DNA of 64,000 bases, taken from assembly GCA_030280995.1 (NCBI GenBank), contig JASXTE010000124.1, forward strand, positions 1-64,000. The letters run 5' to 3'. Shown here piece after piece: positions 56,889-64,000 of the stretch. A program made the position numbers and the translations under genes. The notes beneath the pieces were generated by a model. The model was not told where the DNA came from and made no database searches. It worked only from the letters and a program-made list of their open reading frames with translations. The stretch's first letter is position 1; each line of letters opens with the position of its first letter. Origin of the DNA: Hemileia vastatrix. Its lineage: Eukaryota; Basidiomycota; Pucciniomycetes; Pucciniales; Zaghouaniaceae.

Positions 56889-58739
56889 AATAGCTCATCG
56901 CATCATCAGGACTTTCTTTTATCATATTGGGCAAAATAGCAACTGCCATGGTTGATTCAAGTGCTTGACAAGCCTTTACGCGTACTGTACCAAACATTGC
57001 CTATTATTATTACACCTTTACTAAATCTTTAGTCTTTTTTCAATTATAGATTTGTTCTTTTTGTACAAAAAAAAGCAGAGAGAGAGAATGAAAGAAAGAA
57101 AATAACGTAAAGTTGGGAAAACGTTTTTATTGGTTATACTTTTTTGACAATGATAAAAGAAACAGAAAAGATAAAAATGTCACTTGTTATCCTGCACGAT
57201 GTCCATGATGCATTTTGTTTTTCTTTAATAAATTGACCATATGGTAAACAGAAGTTAAAGAAGAAGAAAAAGAAAAAGAAGAATCTTTCGTTTTAGTTTC
57301 ACATGAATCTTTACAAAGGTGGTCAATTCATAGACTTGGATGACAACAGTTCACTCAACAACATCATTCGTCACAACATCAACTGTTAAAAGATGAAGAT
57401 CATTCGAACAAACACATTTGTCAATAGAACAGAGTAACTCGCATTACCTTTGCTGAGGAAAGAGAAAAAAAATTTATATTTGATTTACATCAAAATTTTA
57501 TCATCACTATGAAAGATAAATAAAACTTATTATAGCTTTTGTTTCTTCCCAAATGTATCGACAAATCTGACAAGAGTGACAAAAATCTACCTATAACCAA
57601 TCGATTGTTGGTTAAAAGCTTTTTTCTCCGTCCATTAATTTGAGTGAAACAAGGTAAAAGGTTAACTTGTGAGTGTATTTCATGTACATTTATGTAGTTC
57701 ATGTAGGTCATACAATTGATGTAGTACACAGTAGAAAAATTGCAATGGACTTGTGTGGGATGATTAGATGATTACTATTGATTGTAACGATGAGAAAAAT
57801 TCGGTAGTTTCATTGAACAAATTGTAGAACAAGCCAGTAAGTTACATCATCATCATCATCATACAGTTGTTACTATATTACAGTTGTTGTTCATTTTCCA
57901 TGTATGATGAGAATATTTTTTGACAATATCAACGGGGTAAATTTAAATGCCAAAGTTGATAGTATGAAAAAAGATATCTTTACAAATGTATAATTTTAAA
58001 GAAGAAACGAATTAGTTTGATGTTGAATGATCATATTTCTGGTAAGAATTGGACACATGACCCTGTTAAAGTGCAAGCTAAACAAGTGGATCGATTGAAT
58101 TTCGCTCCTGCGGACTTGGGTAATGTTCATGTTCTGACAGAGCCTCCTCGAGTACATTTCGCCTTCTTTTTCCTTTTCTCCTTTCATTCGACAGTAGAGA
58201 ACACATAACATCACACATACACACACAGACACAGACATACACAGAGACTTACATACATTCAGAAAGACAGAGAGACAGATATATATATATATACACGCAG
58301 CATCCAGAACATCGAATGTACACTTGGTACAATCGAAGAAGTAAGAAGAACCTTCTCTCTGATCATTTGCTGTCTCAAGATAATTCTCGTCGTCAAAGTA
58401 TTAAACAAGTCTCCCCAAGTGTAAGAAAAGGAAGATTTAATATACACATGGAATTTTCAACAAGACTGAACATTTAACACGCTTCAGCAACATTGTCAAC
58501 ATTACCATTGACTATCCACATTGACAAGTGTTCACATTGTACCTTGTTCAACCTCGTAAAAGGTAAATTGACTCACGTGATACTCTTTAATTGCATTATC
58601 ATTGTATGTGTTGTCGTTGTCGTTGTGTTGTTACTACCTTATGTAATAACAATGCACAGACACGAATAACACAAGAAGGTGAAAAGAACAATCACCAATG
58701 TAACAGTGTAAATTGTCCTTGCTTGTTCACTTGAACAGT
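56887..58739. other. Intergenic between WDR44 and the MYORG-like gene
   Basis: Holds the rest of the WDR44 3' UTR (AATAAATTG at about 57226 is a candidate polyadenylation signal), purine tracts (57068-57100, 57258-57290), (CAT)n at 57847-57862 and (CACA)/(ATAT) runs at 58208-58300. No gene seen. Confidence 0.5.
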
Positions 58740-61700
58740 ATGAATAACCACGAAGTGAGTTATTCGACACTTGCTACTGATGATGGTGATGATGATGATA
58801 ATCATTTTTACCAGTCATCCGATCAATTAAACTTGGATCATAACATCGATACTTACGATAGTGACAATTGTACTGTTGATAGTTTTCGTAGTCAATATTA
58901 TTCATTTGATTCAATATTCCTGGATGAGTATATACAAAGTAAATATTATTCTCTTGTGCATATAGCAGCACATTGAGGATGTTATTTTTGTTATTTTTTC
59001 CTTTTTTCCTTTCTTCTTCACTTCTTGTGTCCAGTATTTTGTACAGTTGTCAAGGTCGACATTGTTTTCTTCATTTTTTCTTCTTCTTGTTTCTTCATCA
59101 TCATCATTCATAATTACATTGTAACTTTTCTTCCAGAGGATGATTATGACACCATCAACAAAAATGATCCAATTGATGATTGTTTGAATAACCGCCAGTC
59201 GATCAACAGTATTGATAACAGGAGTAAATTACAATATCAACCAACTAATTGTGTCCCAGCAATAACATCATCATCACCATCATCATCATCTTCCAAGAAA
59301 AACAATATGGAGTCATCCAAGCAACTTTATCCTAGTAAAGAACAACATCAAAGGACAAGATTTTTATTAGATGATGATGATAATGATAATGACGAAGATG
59401 ATTCACAGGGTCAAAAAGAAGTATCCGTTGATGGTACGATGGTTTCATGGAAAAATCAAGGAAATGATAAACGTATTCGTCAATCTTCTACCAATACATC
59501 ATCATCATTATCTTCTTCTTCTTCTCATCATCATCATAAAGTTTCACCTTATTCAAGTGGTTTTATTAATCCTTTAGCTAATGTATCTTCACCTGTAAAG
59601 AGAAGCATCGGACCTAGTAACTATCAAACAGGATATGAGTCAGATTCATCGTCCAGTGGATCATCAAATTCGATTCACGAATCACTCTTTCCCAAAACTG
59701 CCTCATGGCGAGTGATGAGTATTTCAGGGAGAAGACCTTCAAATGTGAAAATTCTAAGTATGGATCATCATTCAGGTTCATGGCGAGTTCTTTCGCAAAA
59801 AGGATCAAAGAAAAATCAACCATCCTTTCCAAAGGTGGTAAGTATTTGATCAAGTCACCTTTTCTGTCAAATGTTTTTCCTCTTTTTCTTTTGCTTTATT
59901 TTTTTTTCCTCTTTTTCTTCCTTTTATCCTGTATATATTTTTGGTCCCATGTCGTTTACTTCTTCTTCTTCTTCCTCTTCTTCTACTTGGTTCATTTTGT
60001 TGAATGGAACAAATGACATTGCAGTCAACTTGTCTACTGGAACAATTTTTCCTCTTCACTTGTCCTTTATTCTTCTTGTTCTTTCATGTTCTTTGATTCT
60101 TTTCTCCTTTTTTCTCCTTTTTTCTTCTTTCACTTACTTTGCCTGGAACTATCCATGTAGTCAAGTACAATAGCGTGATGTACACAATCCATTGACTTGA
60201 CCATCAAAGTCATGGGTTACTTTTGTCCTCCCTGATAACATAAATGTAGCTTAATGAAGCAAAAATGTGGCCATTGCATTTGTTCTAATCTATTCTAGCA
60301 TCTTCCATTCTGTCAATTTTTCCATACGTGATATATATATATTTTTTTTCATTTATTCTTTCACATTTTTCCTTTTTTCATACATTTAATATCCATGCGC
60401 AATCGACAAATCAACTGAACCTGTAGTAATTGCAATCGACATTGAAATTTGTTCTCATTAGATTCTTCTTTTATTCTTTTTTTTTTCTGTCATATCAATT
60501 CAATTTATCGTAACATTTTTCCATATACTTGTATCTAAAAGTAACCATCAATTGCAATTGTTTCACCTTGAGCACAAATTTCAATATAAATTCAAGTCAT
60601 TCATATTGATCCATTTTATCCATCATCATCATCATCATCATCATCATCTTATATCCTTTTTTTTGTGTTAAATAATTGATATCATTTAACATATAAAGTA
60701 CTTCTCATGTTAAATAACTACATGAGTGTAAATTTTGTCTTTTCATTCATTCATTTTCTCTCAAGTTCTTAAGATGAATTCAATTTCAATCAAGTTTAGT
60801 GTCGATTGCAAGTGTAATTGGATGAAAAGTTCTTTTGTTCATTATTTAAATTTCATTTAAATGAATTTCTTGTACAAGTTGATATGTTTTTTAAATTTTC
60901 TTTTCTCTTTTTTCTCTTTTTCAGCCTCGTTCATTAAAACGTGTAATGGATATTCGTCGTCGAGATCCTGATTTTTTACTTAAAATATTTGTTTTTATTT
61001 TATTTGTTGTAATTGTAACAACAATATTTATGGTTAGTCGTATATATGAACAACAACAATTAATGCAACAACATGAAAGTCAAATATATTTTTCTGATGA
61101 ATTACGTCAATTTCATTTACTATCATCAGAAGGTAAATTAGTATTAAAAGGACATTTTGGTTTAGGTATTCCATCAGATTTATCCTCTGAACCATGTATA
61201 TCATCATCAAATCATGAAAATATTTATGGTCCATCACGTTGGAATAAATTTTGTCGTGATTGGAAATATCGTGCACATTTAGATATTAATTTTCAACGTA
61301 AATCATCATCAGTAGCATGTTATCATGTACATTGGACATCGATAACAGATGAAATAAAAGATTGTTTTGAAATATCAAATGCATATTGGTATGGAATAGG
61401 ACAAATGATTGGATCACCCTGGCCATTGAATTATTATTCATTTAATGATACACCATTTACAACTGGACATGATGGTAAGAATGTTCAATTTCCACTTGGA
61501 TCAATAATTCGACGATATTTTATTTCATCACTTGGTGTAGCAATTCATATACCATTATCAGTACCACTTTTTATATCATTTAATTCATCAAGTTTATCTG
61601 ATCCAACTGGTGATTCACTTTTATGTTTAAGTGTTAAACCATCATCACATTCAGTATCACTTTCACCTTATTTTGATAAAATTCATGGTAAATTAATACA

Positions 61701-63537
61701 ACCACATCTTGATTATTCAATATGTACTGGACCGGATTTATTTTCTTTACATGAAACTGTTTCACGTAATTGGACACGTATTGGTTCTACATCATCATCT
61801 GAAACATCATCTACATCAAATTCACATTCTTCATCTCGAAATTTTTCTCAATCTAATCATCACAATAGTTCTAATACTAATGGTAATAAGAATGCATCTA
61901 CAAGTACTTCTACAAATGATCATTTGAACTATTCATCATCAATCAATGCATCGAGTTCTTCTTCTTCTTCTTCCAGTTCTACTTCTTCCATAACACATCG
62001 TTCTAACAACAATAACAGTAACATCAATAGTACTGTTAATTATCCTTTCATCAATAAAATCATCTGGAGTACTGAATCAATTCATCACGTTACCGAATTA
62101 AATCAAACAAGTTTATTAAAATATGCAAATGATATTATTGATGATAATTTTCCATCAGGTATATTATTAATTGATTCTCGATGGGAACGTCGTGTTGGTG
62201 AATTAATGGTTAATCCACAAGCATTTTACAATTTACCTCAAATGTACAATCAAATAAAGAAATTAAAATTTTCTTCATTGCTAACAGTTTCACCATTTGT
62301 CGGTATTGGTAATCCAATAATCGAACAGTCATCAAAAGAAGGTAGATTTTTAATTGATCCAAGTTTATCAGTACCATTGTTAACTAAATGTTTTTCTGGA
62401 CAAAAACAAGATTTATGTGCCCTCATTGATATACTTAATTCAACAACACGTAGTTGGTTACGTGATCGTATAAAAGAACGTGTAATTAATCGTCATATTG
62501 GTTTAGATGGATTTTTTTTTGCATCAGTACAAACATCACAAATGCCAAGACGAATTAAATTTTTACAAACTAATTATACTGCTGAGTTACCTGTGATGAA
62601 TCCAGATTTATTTCAAGTATATTATCATAGAATAAGTAAATATTTATCACCTAAATTAGTAGGATTAGATGCATCAGTTGGTATAAGTAAAAAAAATGAA
62701 CCATCAGAACATACAACATATTATCGAATGTTACCATATAAACCAGAATGGAAATCATTACAATCAATAATACCAAATGTAATGTCAGTATCATTAATGG
62801 GTTATCAATGTATTAACATTGGATCAGTAGGTGGTGATGATTCACCTAATTTAGATACAAGTGGATCATATGTTTTAGAAGCTAAAAGAGAATTCGATCC
62901 AGAACTATACATTCGATGGCTTCAAGTATCAATATTTATGCCTGTCATACAATTTTCTGGTGTTCCAGGTGTTTTACCATTTGATGAAGCATTTTCATCA
63001 TTTTACTCATTTAACAATCAAGATGAAAATGAAAATGAAAATGTTTCACCTGATAAAGATGATACCGATTCATTTAAATATTTCAACAACATAACAAATT
63101 CTGATGAATTAAAAAGAAAAATTCAATCAATTGCTCATCGTTTACTTAAATTACGACAAGATATTATTATTGGTCATATAATTAAAGCAATTGAAGATAG
63201 TTATATTCATTCATATCCTGTGATACGTGGATTATTTTTTCTTGAGCCAAAAATGAACGATGCTTATCGTATAACTGATCAATTTGCCATTGGTAATGAT
63301 TTGTTAGTTGCACCTGTTTTAACTAAATCAAGTATTTCACGTCATATTTACATTCCAAAAGGTATTTGGATTGATGGAATTACTGGTGAAAAAATATCTG
63401 GTGGACAATGGATTCATCATTATGATGTTCCAGTTAATCAAGTTGCATACTTTATTCGAGATTCAAGTGAACAATCTTCTGATTCATCTTCATCATCACA
63501 ACAACAAGCAAATGAATTCATTTCACCATCTTTGTAA
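58740..63537 (+). CDS. MYORG: MYORG-like GH31 type II membrane protein, active-site residues replaced
   Basis: Exons are 58740-58938, 59137-59837 and 60925-63537. The junctions (CAAA|GTAAAT, CTTCCAG; GTG|GTAAGT, TTTTTCAG) are in phase, giving 1170 aa. A long cytosolic Ser/Asp/His-rich part (1-307) precedes a membrane helix (~318-338, LLKIFVFILFVVIVTTIFMV). The lumenal GH31 part follows: AYWYGIGQMIGSPWPLNYYS, FISSLGVAIHIPLSVPLFI, LYIRWLQVSIFMP, DQFAIGNDLLVAPVL and the C-terminal β domain (VPVNQVAYFI). This matches human MYORG throughout. By alignment the nucleophile region (KFDAGE in MYORG) is FFASVQ here (Ala833) and the acid/base region (RLVD) is RMLP (Pro904). A Ser/Asn-rich insert lies at ~589-669. 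Human MYORG is an ER/Golgi α-galactosidase; this one is probably inactive. Confidence 0.85.
59838..60924 (+). other. Intron 2 of the MYORG-like gene
   Basis: 1087 bp, the longest well-supported intron in the window, strongly pyrimidine-rich on the + strand (TTTTCTTCTTTT runs). It has a (CAT)n repeat and ends in a T/C-rich acceptor TTTTTCAG. No nested gene seen. Confidence 0.8.
60621..60648 (+). repeat. (CAT)n microsatellite in the MYORG-like intron 2
   Basis: Nine CAT units within intron 2. Confidence 0.95.
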
Positions 63538-64000
63538 ATTTTATGCTGAATCATCAATCAGAACAATTGAAATGTAGATCAATACCTTCGTTAATTGTTT
63601 CCTAGGTCAATGATTTTACTTTTTACCCAGTTAAATTAATTCACACACAACTGGTGAAACCTTGACTTCATTGTCATCTTGATTAATTGTACACTTGCAT
63701 GAAACTTTTATTTTCTTTTTCTTCATCCAGTAGAAAGTAAAATTAAAGATACAAAACGTGTTACAATTGTCCATGAATGTTGTTCATTGCAATCAATCAT
63801 TTTACTTTAAACAAAACAACAACAAAAAAATGATCATATTTGATGAACAAAACAAATGAAAAAGTTCTATCATTGAAATTGATAAAGAACAATGAAAATG
63901 AAATGATAAAAAATATGTGTCTTTGTTATAACATCAAAGATGAAAGTGTGAAAGATGTTCTGTTAAAAGTTCTGTAACTTCTATTACAACAATTCGATGA
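63538..64000. other. 3' flank of the MYORG-like gene
   Basis: AT-rich sequence, probably 3' UTR and beyond. No gene seen up to the window end. Confidence 0.6.

Noticed and set aside
58017..58238. Short opposing frames near 58.1 kb
   Set aside because: They lack family resemblance and splice sites and overlap CACA/GTGT repeats.
1..64000. tRNA, rRNA, CRISPR arrays, complete transposons
   Set aside because: I looked for tRNA B-box-like GGTTCGAATCC words, direct-repeat arrays, terminal inverted repeats and reverse transcriptase or transposase motifs. None was convincing by eye; tRNAscan-SE and RepeatMasker would settle it.

Overview
This is a eukaryotic nuclear window. It has spliced genes with GT–AG introns of roughly 57–1100 bp, A/T-ending codons, polymorphic-looking trinucleotide repeats, and coding regions full of poly-Ser, poly-Asn, poly-Gln and poly-Thr runs. 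The gene content is metazoan: Wnt, a FAM13 RhoGAP, WDR44, UTP4, a MYORG-like GH31 protein, an ENPP, a neprilysin-like M13 protein and a kinesin-8. Composition and the small secreted or lectin-like proteins suggest an arthropod, most likely an acariform mite of spider-mite type. That taxonomic step is inference; no marker here proves it.

Layout. 0.5–5.8 kb (+): FAM13-type RhoGAP gene in four exons. 5.8–17.4 kb: an 11.5-kb stretch with no convincing gene, dense in strand-biased purine and pyrimidine tracts. 17.4–18.9 kb (-): a Wnt ligand gene, by eye closest to Wnt16, with its coding region in one exon. 21.0–21.4 kb (-): a small two-exon single-pass membrane protein. 22.4–24.6 kb (-): an unresolved membrane-protein locus with shifting frames and a possible myristoylated first exon. 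24.6–30.9 kb: mostly non-coding, with two weak exon candidates. 30.9–35.1 kb (+): a five-exon gene encoding TIR, a second degenerate TIR and a SLOG/LOG-like Rossmann domain. 35.3–36.9 kb (-): an ENPP-family ectophosphodiesterase. 37.7–38.4 kb (+): a cysteine-rich membrane protein with two PPxY motifs. 38.9–40.6 kb (-): a kinesin-8 motor. 40.9–41.2 kb (+): a ubiquitin-like gene with an in-frame stop. 41.5–42.1 kb (-): a small secreted protein behind a TATA box.

42.7–50.5 kb is a rearranged cluster. It holds three related SUEL/rhamnose-type lectin units (one intact, one that lost its splice donor, one truncated and inverted), a neprilysin-like protein without its zinc motif, and an MFSD4/NaGLT1-type transporter. 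51.3–53.2 kb (-): UTP4/cirhin of the small-subunit processome. 54.8–56.8 kb (+): WDR44, a Rab11 effector with a FFAT motif. 58.7–63.5 kb (+): a MYORG-like GH31 membrane protein whose two catalytic aspartates appear to be replaced.

The genes do not form one pathway, as expected for an animal genome. A recurring theme is enzyme folds with apparently lost active sites (GH31, M13, second TIR). The most interesting item is the TIR–TIR–SLOG protein. It joins in one chain a TIR that keeps its candidate NADase glutamate and a domain of the class that reads ADP-ribose-type nucleotides in bacterial Thoeris (ThsA) and animal TRPM channels.
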